64,000 bases of DNA from Tremella fuciformis (lineage: Eukaryota > Basidiomycota > Tremellomycetes > Tremellales > Tremellaceae), in the NCBI GenBank assembly GCA_032768795.1, contig CP136495.1, forward strand, positions 250,501 through 314,500. The letters run 5' to 3'. Each line of letters opens with the position of its first letter. Position 1 is the first letter of the stretch. A program made the position numbers and the translations under genes. The notes beneath the pieces were generated by a model. That model was not told the origin of the DNA and searched no databases. It saw nothing but the letters and a program-made list of their open reading frames with translations. Positions 1 through 9,553 of this stretch are shown here, in pieces.

Positions 1-813
1 CTCACCCAGCTCCTCTCCCTCGTCCCCGCGTCGTCGCTCGTCGCTACCGCCCGCGACCCCTCCAAACTCGCCGATGTCGGGGCTAAAGGTGTAAAGGTGC
101 TCTCGGCGGACTACGACGATCCCGCCTCACTCCGGGCGGCCTTTACCGGCGCCGACAAGCTCCTGCTCGTCTCGTCCAACGTGCCAGCGCTCGACGCTAG
201 CGTCGCTCAGCATACCCGCGCCATCGACGCCGCCAAATCCGCCGGGGTCAAGCATGTCTTCTATACGTCGCACGCGGCCGCCGCGCACGATTCGGCGTTC
301 ATGCCGGCCATCGTGCATGCGCGCACGGAAGACGCCCTTGAACAGTCCGGCCTACGGTACACCTCCCTTCGCAATGCGTTCTACATGACCTCGATATCGC
401 ACTTCATCGCCGGCACCAAGTACACCGGGACCATCCAGGCGCCGCCGAACGGCCCGGTCGCCTGGGTCCACCACGACGATCTCGCCCTTGCTACTGCTAA
501 GATCCTCGCGGGCGATGAGGCATGGGGCAAGCACGTCTACCTCACCAACAAGGAGGCCCTCGACTTTGCGGGGATCGCGCGAGCTGCGACTGCCGCGTGG
601 GGAAGGGATATCAAGTACGATGAGGTCTCGCCGCAACAGCAAAAGGAGGCGATCATGGCACACGGACAGCCCGAGTATATGGCCGACTTCCTGCTTGGCA
701 TGTATGCCGCCGCGGCCAAAGGGGAGTTTGCGAGGATCGATCCGACCCTCGAACGCCTCATCGGGAAGAAGCCGATCTCCGTCGAAGAATGGCTCAAGAC
801 TCAAACCGAGTAA
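1..813 (+). CDS. NmrA-like NAD(P)-binding reductase (QOR2/azoreductase-like), 5' truncated by window edge
   Basis: The reading frame is open from base 1 to a TAA at 811-813 and gives the last 270 residues of an atypical short-chain dehydrogenase of the NmrA/quinone-oxidoreductase-2 type. The start, including the N-terminal dinucleotide-binding GxxGxxG loop, lies left of the window. What remains shows the second beta-alpha unit with the ribose/phosphate-contacting ATARDPSKL segment, then LLLVSSN, then GVKHVFYTSHA, which are the usual landmarks of this family, and a C-terminal substrate lobe ending IGKKPISVEEWLKTQTE. Family members use NADPH to reduce quinones or azo compounds, or act as redox-sensing regulators; which applies here cannot be told. 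No intron is visible in the part seen. Confidence 0.85.
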   Translation, partial: LTQLLSLVPASSLVATARDPSKLADVGAKGVKVLSADYDDPASLRAAFTGADKLLLVSSNVPALDASVAQHTRAIDAAKSAGVKHVFYTSHAAAAHDSAFMPAIVHARTEDALEQSGLRYTSLRNAFYMTSISHFIAGTKYTGTIQAPPNGPVAWVHHDDLALATAKILAGDEAWGKHVYLTNKEALDFAGIARAATAAWGRDIKYDEVSPQQQKEAIMAHGQPEYMADFLLGMYAAAAKGEFARIDPTLERLIGKKPISVEEWLKTQTE

Positions 814-1181
814 GGAGATTTTGCATCGAATGGTTGGGCAAGGGAATCGGGAGAGGGGAGGGGGCGTGCTTCACGTTTCTGCGTCTGAGTGTTCGTAGTT
901 GAAAGATGCATGGCACAGATGACTGAGTGGTTCTTCTCATCCTCCCTCGGGTCGATCGTACGCGCCGATGACGAGCGTCATACAAGCCATTCCTTTCTCA
1001 CGCCCCGACAGTATCGTTCGTGAGAATGTCGGGGGTTCGCTGTCGCCCCGCGACCCAAGGTGCTCGTGAGCGCGGGAGCGCTCGTAATCGCCTAGACGCG
1101 GTCATGCCACCATATACCCCTCCCTGCACTGTCCCATCTTCCTCTAACATATCGAGCATCATCGTGTTGCCACTGCCAAGC
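814..1181. other. Spacer between the NmrA-like gene and family A copy 1
   Basis: No coding sequence or RNA gene recognised. Reading upstream of the preferred start of family A copy 1 stays open to about 1020, but that part has no counterpart in the paralogues. Confidence 0.5.
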
Positions 1182-2031
1182 ATGTCCTTGCAACAAGACT
1201 CGGCTTGTTCCTCTACCTCGAAACCGTCAGATACCATAACGTCCGAAATTCTGGATGATCCATATCCGGTGCTACGTCTGACCCAGGGTCCACTATCATC
1301 GGACAGCGTCACCATCGCGATCGCCCTGCGTGTAGTTTTTCGCAGCCGCGCGGCGGATGACGTCCCGACACTGACCTTTCGCCCCATATTCTGCCCTACC
1401 GCGACGATCAATACCGACGATGCCGCTCGCTCTCCCTTCCCTCAACTAGAACGACTGACATTGGGCATGACACGACGCACCGGGTCATTGTGCAACCCCT
1501 ACTTGGCCAAAGCGAGGAAAGAATGGGCACAATGCGTCCCTGCGATACAAGTGTCTCGAAAGCCGGAAGAAAGAGTGCCACAAATTCGAGACGATAGTCG
1601 CGAATACTTTGCTTGAGACTCTGCAGAGCAAATTGAGTCTGCCGCCCAGCTTTCCGGAATGTAGTGGGCCTAGATTCATCCACATGCCGGCCAAGGACTG
1701 GGAACGTCTGCGCGGCTGTCCTGTGACAGCGACCTGGTCGTTCAGCGAGAACGCAGTCCTCCAGGCCGCGTCTTGTACGCAGACCTTGCAGGCCGAACAT
1801 GCTCGCTCCGCAACTGCTGATACCGCAAGGCCTGCTTCAGCCTATACGACCATTGACTCCGACCCAGGCCGTGACATGTCCACCCTTACAAGAGAACCGG
1901 TGACGACTGCACAGACAGATATAGTCCCCCTGACCTTTACACCTGTTGCTAGCGACCGGGTTGAATTGGGAGATGAGGGAAGACACGCTGCCAGAGGAGG
2001 GAAGAAGCGAAAGAAGCGGCGCGGCCACTGA
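1182..2031 (+). pseudogene. Family A copy 1, frameshifted
   Basis: First member of an unrecognised paralogous family that fills 1.2-11 kb. Residues from ATG 1182 give YPVLRLTQGP, a run of alternating hydrophobic residues and RPIFCPT, matching the family pattern Y-x-L-x4-GP-x-S-x-D, a beta-rich stretch and FCPT. Around 1490-1520 the homology moves from one forward frame to the next: the second frame continues with RYKCLESRKKECHKFETIV, which aligns with RYKCTLDERRFPEV of copy 5, and runs to a TGA at 2029-2031 after a strongly basic tail KKRKKRRGH. No GT-AG intron explains the switch, so I call a frameshift. A sequencing error is possible. Function unknown. Confidence 0.6.
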
Positions 2032-2484
2032 TGCTGGCCATCTGCAGTAAAGTGTCGCGCCGCCATATTCTGCTTCTGAGCCATAGTGCTGATGTCATCG
2101 CTATGATCTGCGCACTGCCATGACCCATGCTAAGAGGACAGTGTCCTTCACTTCTCTCACCGTAAACGCGGGGGCACACTGAGCAGGGGGGTATCTCCCG
2201 TGCTGCCTTCACTTGCTTTCTCACGCCCAATTGCAGCTCCGCGCCTCCTCCTCGCATTTCGTTGACTGAACGAGAAGGCCACCAGACGATCAGGTAAGGG
2301 AACATGGGAATGTGGGAGAGCGCGCAGCGACGATAATGCCCTTGTCCATCACTCGAGAAGGCGCCGCCTGGATGATATATACCTGGGTGGTGTACGGCCA
2401 GAGAGCTACTCATCCCCAGCGACTAATCCTCACAAAAACACAAGATCATCAGTCCCGCTGTCAAGAGAATCTCTGGTACAAAGC
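2032..2484. promoter_or_regulatory. Upstream region of family A copy 2 with a TATA-like site
   Basis: Non-coding. A TATATA run at 2376-2381 lies about 105 bases before the copy 2 ATG at 2485, a plausible core-promoter position. Nothing else recognised. Confidence 0.35.
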
Positions 2485-3321
2485 ATGGATTCACAGATAC
2501 CCGGAAGCGAAGCGCCTTATTCCAGCTACGACGCGCCTTATTCCAGCTACATAGCTTACCCAGTACTCAGGTCCGTTCAAGGGCCGTGGTCAGCCGGTAG
2601 AACCACGATCGTATTGTGCTGCCAACCAATGTACCCCGAATCGAAAGGCGACGCGTTGACACGGGTCTCGACGCAAATGCGATTTTGCCCTTCGCCGGCG
2701 CTCGTCGACGATGAAGATTTTGCTCGCCTGATGCCCTACCTAGAGCATATGGCAAGACAGATCACGGCGCTATCGACAGATCAATCCTATCCGTATCCCG
2801 AGTTCCTTCGTGACTATTTTGGAGTGTGGGAATCCCAATGGAATGCATCCGAGAAACGCCGCAAGAAGTGCGTCAAAGAGAATGAGGGGGCTAGGACCGC
2901 CCTAGAGTCTGCTGCAGGAAATGGTTTGATCGTATTACTGAAGACAAACCTTAGGACAAGCCTTGCACAGAGTTCTGAGCCTAACCCGGAAAAACTGGCC
3001 TTGGAGGTCAGATTTCAGCACATGAACAAAGATGTGTTCAAGACTTTCAGAAAATGGGGCAACGACCGTACATGCTCGTTCACTGATAAATCGACTTTAC
3101 CGAGTGTTGAAAGCGCCTACGACCCGGGGTCGAGTACGCAACCAACGTATGCCGAAGAGACTGGCGAGTCGTCCTCGGCTCCCTCGCAGGATAACACCGT
3201 ACCGTCTGATCAGATCCCGTATGAGCGATTCCCGAGCACGAAAAGACGTGCGCTCAAGGGGAGAGATGGTACGCCAGTCGCCCCGTGGGAAAGATACCCC
3301 AAATGGGGCGTTGATTATTAA
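2485..3321 (+). CDS. Family A copy 2, hypothetical protein (278 aa)
   Basis: Single open frame from ATG 2485 to TAA 3319-3321. The family signature is near residues 30-70: YPVLRSVQGPWSAGRTTIVL followed by RFCPSPALVDDED. A helical middle part (residues about 120-150) has KKCVKENEGARTALES, aligning with the RYKC/DERRFP region of the other copies. The C-terminal third is Ser/Pro/Glu-rich and probably disordered, and ends in a basic stretch with KRRALKGRDG and APWERYPKWG, resembling the TKTAKAPWE end of copy 3. No signal peptide or membrane segment. A 21-bp exact duplication near the start repeats APYSSYD. Not recognised as a known family. Confidence 0.6.
   Translation: MDSQIPGSEAPYSSYDAPYSSYIAYPVLRSVQGPWSAGRTTIVLCCQPMYPESKGDALTRVSTQMRFCPSPALVDDEDFARLMPYLEHMARQITALSTDQSYPYPEFLRDYFGVWESQWNASEKRRKKCVKENEGARTALESAAGNGLIVLLKTNLRTSLAQSSEPNPEKLALEVRFQHMNKDVFKTFRKWGNDRTCSFTDKSTLPSVESAYDPGSSTQPTYAEETGESSSAPSQDNTVPSDQIPYERFPSTKRRALKGRDGTPVAPWERYPKWGVDY
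2512..2550 (+). repeat. 18-bp direct repeat (21-bp period) inside family A copy 2
   Basis: An 18-base unit beginning GCGCCTTATT occurs at 2512-2529 and again, identical, at 2533-2550, separated by GAC. In translation it duplicates the heptad APYSSYD. It is absent from the other copies, so it is a recent in-frame slippage event. Confidence 0.9.
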
Positions 3322-4649
3322 TCGCAATCGCAGCTCTGCCGATGTCGCGCTTATCATTGACTTCTCCCATGCACCTCTGAGGGTATCGTAGCTCACTCTA
3401 GGTATGCATCATGATACTGTGAATGGCAAATGCCTGTACCCATCGCCATGGTCCGGATCTTCGATCTCGTCCTTTCTGTCCGCGAGCCAGGTCTCGCTCC
3501 GATTGGGAATTGAAATGCGGCGCACTCGATAGTGCGGTAGAGTCGCCTAAGAGATGATGGGCGAGCAGCTTTATATATTCTCATCGAAGTACATGTGATG
3601 GGTAGCGAGCTAAACCCATCAATGATCGCTAATCAATCTGTCTCCTACTGCTCGTCGAAACAACGGGCGGCTCCCATCTTCTTGCAGAGACTCTGGAGGT
3701 GGTTAACCGTCCTACTGTACCATTAGCTGCAATGCTGACCAACCTGTGATTTCGAGCGTTGCCGAGTAATTTCGCGGGAGAAAGACGATCCTCTTAGGCG
3801 ATTTCAAATCAACAACTTTCCTTCACCTGGAAGGTCAGCAGACTGGCCATCTCCGTCGCTGGGAGAGAGAGCGCCGTGAGCAATACTTTAGGTACAGAAC
3901 ATGCTGCTTTTGCAAAGCGGGAAGGGGAATTGCGCACGCGACCTTTGCTCGGCAGGGAGGTACCATACGACGTTCAGGAGTATAGACAGGCTTGGCAATC
4001 ACATACCTACTGCCAAAGGGCCACACAACAGCGATGTGTACCGATGGACCGAAAGTCCGATTCTCGCAAAGACCAGGCGGCGAGGCATGGTCTATTTAAT
4101 TGCTTCTGAGCCTACTCTCCAGGCCTATACTGGGCGCTTGGGTAGTCGGAACACGGCTAGCATCTCTTGTAGGTGTACTGGGGACATACTGCTATCAGCT
4201 ATCGTTCCACACCATGCACAAGGCGACGTCCTCGAAGCCTTCGTTCGGTTGGACCCCTTGACCTGACTCCTCATTTGCCAGACTGTGTCAGGACGCGAAC
4301 ATTGGGAGCATCACTCAGTGTGGGAGCGCGCATGTGCAGATTTCAGGCGGCAGCTCATGCGCCGTGCCAGAATCAAGAGCAAGTAACAAATCATGGGCAT
4401 GTGGGAAGGATATAGCTGGACAAAGGGGCGATAATCACAATGTCTCACGAACAAACCCGATCGTGCGAACGACTGAACGACTGAGAACGCGTTGCAATAG
4501 AAGGCGGAAGTCATGCGAAGGAGGTGCTTGCGACGTGAACCGGGAGATAATATAAATGGTCAGCGATTCGCATCAATGCCCGCCGTCCTTGACAATCCCG
4601 CTTTGTTCTCACTTTTATTGCCATCATTTCCTCTGGGGAACAGATCAAC
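3322..4649. other. Spacer between family A copies 2 and 3, holding a duplicated segment and a TATA-like site
   Basis: No intact gene. Positions about 3817-4010 are one half of a diverged repeat whose partner is at 6842-7030. A TATAAA-like site is at 4550-4556, about 95 bases before the copy 3 start. Short frames at 3901-4266 look uninformative. Confidence 0.45.
3817..4010 (+). repeat. Diverged duplicate segment A1 (partner 6842-7030)
   Basis: Aligns by eye with 6842-7030, including an exact 22-base identity around the shared TGCTTTTGCAAAGCGGG. In one forward frame both halves read L-H-x-E-x-QQ-x-GH-x-R and then CCFCKAG-x-G-I, so this may be a relic exon of a protein with a Cys-x2-Cys-like pair. 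Both frames end soon after, so neither half is an intact gene. Confidence 0.55.
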
Positions 4650-6233
4650 ATGGATCACAACGAACAAGCGATTCATACGGGGGAGAGGGGCTTATCGTTC
4701 GACGAAGCATTACAGAATTCGCTTGAATTTCTCGGCAAATATCGTGGGCCGTATTCTGCGGACTGCATAACCCTCGCTTGCTCGGCAAATTTGACGTATC
4801 ACAGACGTCGTCCTAGCACTTTCGATTTGGAGGTGGAGCTATCCTACTGCCCCACAGTAGGGGTTGCGAGCGGAACTGATGCAGCCGCCGTGACGATACC
4901 AGTCTTGGCGGAAATCGCTGGTGAGGCATTGGTGCCGTACGGTAATGTCCGCGGATCCTGTTTGAGTGCCCTCGCAAGCAAGTGGCACGATCCTGAGCTC
5001 AGAGCCTTGTGCACCATGGACGAGCGGCGTTTTCCAAAAGCGCGCGGGGCTCGGCGGCAGTTCGGTGACACAGTACGTTCGACACTTGAGTCAAAGCTGC
5101 GAGAGAGGTTCGAAGAACTCACAAGGCACTGGGCACTTCAGCCATTCCAAATACCTCGGATCCGTTCGGTGAGGCCGACAGAGATGAAACAGCTAAAAGA
5201 CTCGGCATGGACTGACACCTGGACATTTGCTTGGGCCCGTCCAGAAATCTATCGACCGTCCGATCTACGTGCCGATTCGATACTTCAAGCCTCCTCCGAT
5301 GACAACGCAGGTGAAGGTCCATCCACGCGCCCGGCCGTAGATACTGTATACAACAGTGCGACTTACAGAGCACAAGTGTATGGAGGCGTTCCTGAGGAGG
5401 AGACATTCTCACAAGATGACAAGGTAAGCTCCGCGGTTGAAGGCGCAAAGGTACTGATCAGTCAGTCACATGTGCAGTCCACCGAATTGATGGCGAGATG
5501 GATGGACAGCATGGATTACGTGGGCCCAATATCATCGGACCGCCCGACACTCGCTTGCGCAATAAAAGTTCGCTATGAGCGGAGCAGCAAGGAGAAGCTA
5601 GTCACAGATGAGATTGCATGCTTCTGCCCTACCGAGAGGTTCCTGCAGGAAGACGACCCAGTGGCTGCCTCGTTGCCGCAAATCAAACAGATCATTGACG
5701 AGGTGAACGGAAGAGCCCTCACAAGGATGAAGCGCTCTTACAAAGGCCAAATGTTCGAATACTGGAGCCAGCATCCCTATTTGCAGAGTTGGTGTAGCAA
5801 ACGAGACAACTCGGTTCACACCGCGGCAACAATCAGATTGTTCGAAAGCACCCTAGGGGAAATCCTAGAAACTGGTCTGGTGGACCGGATGGTCCAGCTC
5901 AATCCGGATTTGCAAGGCGTGCAGCTGCCCCGCGTCTGTTTTTTGCTTCCCCATGAGTGGAATGTCCTGATGTGCGCCAAAGATAACAACTCTTTGTGGA
6001 CATATACTGTATCAAAAGGCCCTGAGAACGACGAAGAGGAACAGCATCTCACCAAGCTGCCACCATGGTGGGGATTCGACCGGAATAATTGTGTCGTTAC
6101 CGAGGAAGGCGAAACGTTGGTAGACGACCCAGTCACTTGGTCCCCAAGAGATGAACCCAATCCATTTAGGTGGTCGAAGACGCCGCATAATTATCGCGGA
6201 AGAACCAAAACCGCCAAGGCGCCGTGGGAGTAG
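4650..6233 (+). CDS. Family A copy 3, two-domain hypothetical protein (527 aa)
   Basis: One uninterrupted frame, ATG 4650 to TAG 6231-6233, about twice the length of its paralogues because it carries two copies of the family domain. Domain 1 (about residues 25-215) has YRGPYSADCITLACSANL, LSYCPT, CTMDERRFPK and WTDTWTFAWARP. Domain 2 (about residues 290-430) has YVGPISSDRPTLACAIKV and CFCPTERF, with the following helical part. The C terminus (residues about 500-527) has EPNPFRWSKTP and ends in a basic TKTAKAPWE, closely matching the end of copy 6. No signal peptide, membrane segment or known catalytic motif. A TATA-like site lies about 95 bases upstream. Function unknown; the duplicated layout suggests the domain is an independent folding unit. 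Confidence 0.7.
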   Translation: MDHNEQAIHTGERGLSFDEALQNSLEFLGKYRGPYSADCITLACSANLTYHRRRPSTFDLEVELSYCPTVGVASGTDAAAVTIPVLAEIAGEALVPYGNVRGSCLSALASKWHDPELRALCTMDERRFPKARGARRQFGDTVRSTLESKLRERFEELTRHWALQPFQIPRIRSVRPTEMKQLKDSAWTDTWTFAWARPEIYRPSDLRADSILQASSDDNAGEGPSTRPAVDTVYNSATYRAQVYGGVPEEETFSQDDKVSSAVEGAKVLISQSHVQSTELMARWMDSMDYVGPISSDRPTLACAIKVRYERSSKEKLVTDEIACFCPTERFLQEDDPVAASLPQIKQIIDEVNGRALTRMKRSYKGQMFEYWSQHPYLQSWCSKRDNSVHTAATIRLFESTLGEILETGLVDRMVQLNPDLQGVQLPRVCFLLPHEWNVLMCAKDNNSLWTYTVSKGPENDEEEQHLTKLPPWWGFDRNNCVVTEEGETLVDDPVTWSPRDEPNPFRWSKTPHNYRGRTKTAKAPWE

Positions 6234-6487
6234 ATGTAGAGGAACTGCGGTCAGACTGCATGCTGAGCGTTCCAGCCCAAAGCCTTTGCGCCGGCTGTAG
6301 GCACTCGCCTCGTCCACGCGTAATGACCTGCAACTTTGCAAGAGGATTGCAGTATGATCCAATTCTGGGCCTCCGACAGTGGATTGATGATGCACACCGT
6401 AGAAACTGATACACGCATTGCCCAGCCATGTTCAGATCTGACTTGACATGATCGACTAGCAACGCAGCCAGCTTACCCACTGGTGAC

Positions 6488-6790
6488 GTGCTTGACTGCA
6501 TCACCGCCACGATGCCCACTTTTGCCATATTTGAATATCCCTTCATACAAGTGAAACCGCCCAAAGGGAAAAGGTGCCACGAAAAGCCCCTACGAGTACC
6601 AGTGACGATGACTAGCGACACCATCATGAGGCAAGAGGTCGCCTGGATCATACGTGGTCTGGCTCCATCGGCAACGTCTGATGCCTCTCTCGACGTGTCT
6701 GAGGGCAAAATCGAAGACACCGTTGAAGAAGCAGAACCGTCCGCATCTAACTCTCCTGTCTGGGTCACCACCCATCTACGGGAGCGACCA
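6488..6790 (+). pseudogene. Internally deleted family A fragment related to copy 6
   Basis: The 5' part (6488-6640) reads VPVTMTSDTI in the frame that aligns with LPVTIAGNTL upstream of copy 6 (about 10043-10120). It then jumps straight to a stretch matching the copy 6 tail: SDASLDVSEGKIEDT against SDASRDVSEDQIEDT, then AEEAEPSA/VEEAEPSA and PVWVT. The whole core domain is missing. The frame stays open to 6901, but the later part has no family counterpart. Best read as a deletion derivative of a copy 6-like gene. Whether it is expressed is unknown. Confidence 0.55.
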
Positions 6791-6841
6791 GTCCTTGATC
6801 ACTCTACGGGTGCCAACGTCAGTCTCAGTCAATTCCAAATG

Positions 6842-7030
6842 AGCAACTTTGCCTTCACCAGGAAAGTCAGCAGATTGGTCATCGTGGACAGATTTTCGTG
6901 AAGAGCACCTCAGATTCATGCTGCTTTTGCAAAGCGGGTATGGGCATTGAGCTACCCAAACTCGTCTGCAAGGGCGACATGCCTTGAGCGACATCAATGC
7001 CTATGAAGACGCTTGGCAATAGCATGTTGG
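6842..7030 (+). repeat. Diverged duplicate segment A2 (partner 3817-4010)
   Basis: Same segment as at 3817-4010, with CCFCKAGMGI readable in one frame before a stop at about 6985. It lies just upstream of family A copy 4, as A1 lies upstream of copy 3, so the duplication unit of the array included this flank. Confidence 0.55.
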
Positions 7031-7228
7031 CAAAGCTGGGGGGACAACGATGATTTTGCAAACGCTTTGTGGCGGACTTTGAAGCCCTCCATTCGTCGAA
7101 GGCCCATGTCACAAACGGGGAGGCATCTTTGCGAGTATGAATGGGGTCACGACGGTGGCGAGATTTATCCCATAAGTCTGTTATACATTCAAGCCAGGTG
7201 GACATACCTTGTGTGTCGCTACATCGCA

Positions 7229-8020
7229 ATGTCCGGCCAGGCTGAGACCACAGAGACACACGCGTCCGGCTCTGCTGACGCAACCTATCCTTTTTTGAGC
7301 GAGTATACCGGTCCCCATGCTATCGACAAGACGACCATTGCGGTTGCAGTCAGTTTGGACTTCCCTGAGAAATACCATGGGAGTCTCCAATACAATCTGA
7401 ACTTACTGTACTGCCCTTTCTCGACTGTTACCGACCCGGCAGAGCCTGTCAAGCCACATCTGGACCAACTGTTCGGAGAGGTCAGATCCAAATCAGGATC
7501 TTGGATGAAAGGGTTGCTCGAACCCATTCATTGCTTTTGGGATCACAACGGCGGAATGCAACTCCAGTGCGTGAGAGGAGTCGCCGCAGATCGAGACACG
7601 ATGGTCGCCTACGCGAGTACACACAGCGTCAATTTTTTCGCGAAGCACATCGCGGATATCAGCGATTCACCTAAGTCTACCCAGCCCCGATTTATACAAG
7701 TGGACGAAGGGCAAATCCAGTGGTTGAGGTCTCAGAGCAAAAGCAGTACCGTCGACTTCAAGAATCTCGGCTCACGAACTCCCGATAATGTGCCGACAGA
7801 CATCGCCGATACAAGTCAGGTCCATCTGGCTGGCACGGCCTCAGCCTTGCGTGCCATGTTGCTGCAAACCCTCCTGGCTGACACTTCGTCGCATTTGGCA
7901 CCGGTGAACTTCGACAGTGAGGGGGACGGAGCTACTGTCAAAGATATTAAAGACATCAGCACGACTTCTTCCGCCCCCAATAGGTCAATCCGACGCCGCC
8001 CGCGTCACAAGAAGGCCTAA
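7229..8020 (+). CDS. Family A copy 4, hypothetical protein (263 aa)
   Basis: ATG 7229 is preferred over the longer open frame from 7013 because the homology to paralogues begins just after it. Signature: YPFLSEYTGPHAIDKTTIAV at residues about 20-40, then LLYCPFSTV in the place of FCPT. A helical middle follows with LQCVRGVAADRD and PRFIQVDEGQ. The C-terminal half is low complexity and ends in a basic cluster RSIRRRPRHKKA that resembles a nuclear localisation signal. No membrane segment or signal peptide. Function unknown. Confidence 0.6.
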   Translation: MSGQAETTETHASGSADATYPFLSEYTGPHAIDKTTIAVAVSLDFPEKYHGSLQYNLNLLYCPFSTVTDPAEPVKPHLDQLFGEVRSKSGSWMKGLLEPIHCFWDHNGGMQLQCVRGVAADRDTMVAYASTHSVNFFAKHIADISDSPKSTQPRFIQVDEGQIQWLRSQSKSSTVDFKNLGSRTPDNVPTDIADTSQVHLAGTASALRAMLLQTLLADTSSHLAPVNFDSEGDGATVKDIKDISTTSSAPNRSIRRRPRHKKA

Positions 8021-8665
8021 GCCGACGTGATGAGAGACTTCGTACTGTAGATTTTATGCTCAAATCATTCGTTCTATGTATCCCTCTTCATACACTGTCA
8101 TGATGGCAGCCGGATATAACCTCCTACCTACTGCGGACCCCAAAGTCGGGATTTGGACTTGACTGTTTGGCGGACGTCGTTATCTGCTGAACATATGCGA
8201 TCCAGGGCAAATTGTGAGGAGAGCGATCCAGCTCATGAAGGATTTGAACGTGTATTTGCAGTACTCGTACGCGTTTCTGTCGCAGAGTCGGTCTGGGGCG
8301 AAGCCGGCTCTTGCGACTTACGCCCCTTTCCCCACTGATCCGCCTCTCCCAATACGGGGGGAGCATTTTGATTGTGTTTTGTGAAGTCCAAAGACCATTT
8401 CTCCACTGGATGATCGTGTGTGGCGCGGGTTTTCGAATAGAACACTGCTTCTAGGGAAGGCCGGTGAGCGGGAAAGCTGGGGCGCCTCCTTAGCAGACTT
8501 CTCTAATTCTCAGAGTCCCATGGGGACGCCCTACCGTGTGACCGGTGAGAAGATAGGAGAACGAAGTCCGACCGATGTTCCCACGCGACACTCGAGACGG
8601 GAAGCATAGAAATCACTCTTCACGACCTTTCCTACACGGGTAGAAACTGTCAATTCTTCATTGCT
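8021..8665. other. Spacer between family A copies 4 and 5
   Basis: 645 bases in which I see no coding homology, RNA gene or clear repeat. Confidence 0.4.
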
Positions 8666-9553
8666 ATGTCATCTATCGGAGGAAAGAGCAACATGGACGC
8701 TGCAACATACGAGGAAATAGTGAGACAGCAGGAGCTCGAAACGACGCTTAAATATCTATCCGCGTGCACCGGGCCATACTCAGCCGATAAGATCACCCTT
8801 GCTTGCTCCGTGGACCTGACTTTTGGCAGGTCGACCCTTGAACCATTGCACATGGTGCTGCAGGCCAGGTTCTGCCCGACAAAGGGGCTCGACAGCCGTA
8901 CGGGTCCTGCCACCTACACAGTCCCAGCACTCGCTCGTACACTGGGGAACGCCAACACGCCGGGAAACGCCCTATCCTCCTCGTGGAAAGACGCCATTGC
9001 CTACAAGTACCATAACCCTCACACACGCTACAAATGTACCTTGGACGAGCGTCGTTTTCCTGAAGTCATCCGTTCCCAGCGAGAATTTGAGCGAGTCGCT
9101 GGCGAGATTCTTGAGACAACGTTGCGGATGGGATTCCAAAAGGAGACAAGCGGTTGGGGACTTCAGGAGAGCCAAATCCCGCGAATCCGCTTCGTGCCAA
9201 TGGCGCAATTGGAACAACTTCAGATGGCCGCACGGACTGATACATGGGACCTCGCTACACTTCGGCCATTTGATGAACTTGCCGCTTCACGCGCACAAGT
9301 GCCCGTGATTGAAGATGCAGGCGACGGTTCCTCCACTCTCTTGAGCGGAAGCTATGAGACCGACGATCAAGCGTCTTCCGAAGCACAGTTGTCGACAGAC
9401 GTTCTTGAGACTCAAGAAGAGGAGATCCCGAAATTGAATCACAAAGGCCGGCGAAGCTATCTCCGTCACTCTGCACCCAAAGTGTCCAGGTTCGACTCTG
9501 GCCCAGTGAGCTCGCAGCAGACAAATAAGGGAAGTAGGAGGAAGCGGAAATAG
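8666..9553 (+). CDS. Family A copy 5, hypothetical protein (295 aa)
   Basis: Clean single-exon copy that best shows the family pattern. Residues about 30-75 read YLSACTGPYSADKITLACS, a hydrophobic/polar alternation and ARFCPTKGLD. Residues about 125-150 read RYKCTLDERRFPEVIR. Residues about 165-200 hold GWGLQESQIPRIRFVP and RTDTWDLATLRP, matching copy 3 domain 1 (IPRIRSV, WTDTWTFAWARP). The tail is Ser/Glu-rich and closes with SRRKRK. A second ATG at 8693 is an alternative start that keeps the whole domain. No known family recognised; the even mix of beta-like and helical segments suggests a compact globular domain with a disordered basic tail. Confidence 0.7.
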   Translation: MSSIGGKSNMDAATYEEIVRQQELETTLKYLSACTGPYSADKITLACSVDLTFGRSTLEPLHMVLQARFCPTKGLDSRTGPATYTVPALARTLGNANTPGNALSSSWKDAIAYKYHNPHTRYKCTLDERRFPEVIRSQREFERVAGEILETTLRMGFQKETSGWGLQESQIPRIRFVPMAQLEQLQMAARTDTWDLATLRPFDELAASRAQVPVIEDAGDGSSTLLSGSYETDDQASSEAQLSTDVLETQEEEIPKLNHKGRRSYLRHSAPKVSRFDSGPVSSQQTNKGSRRKRK

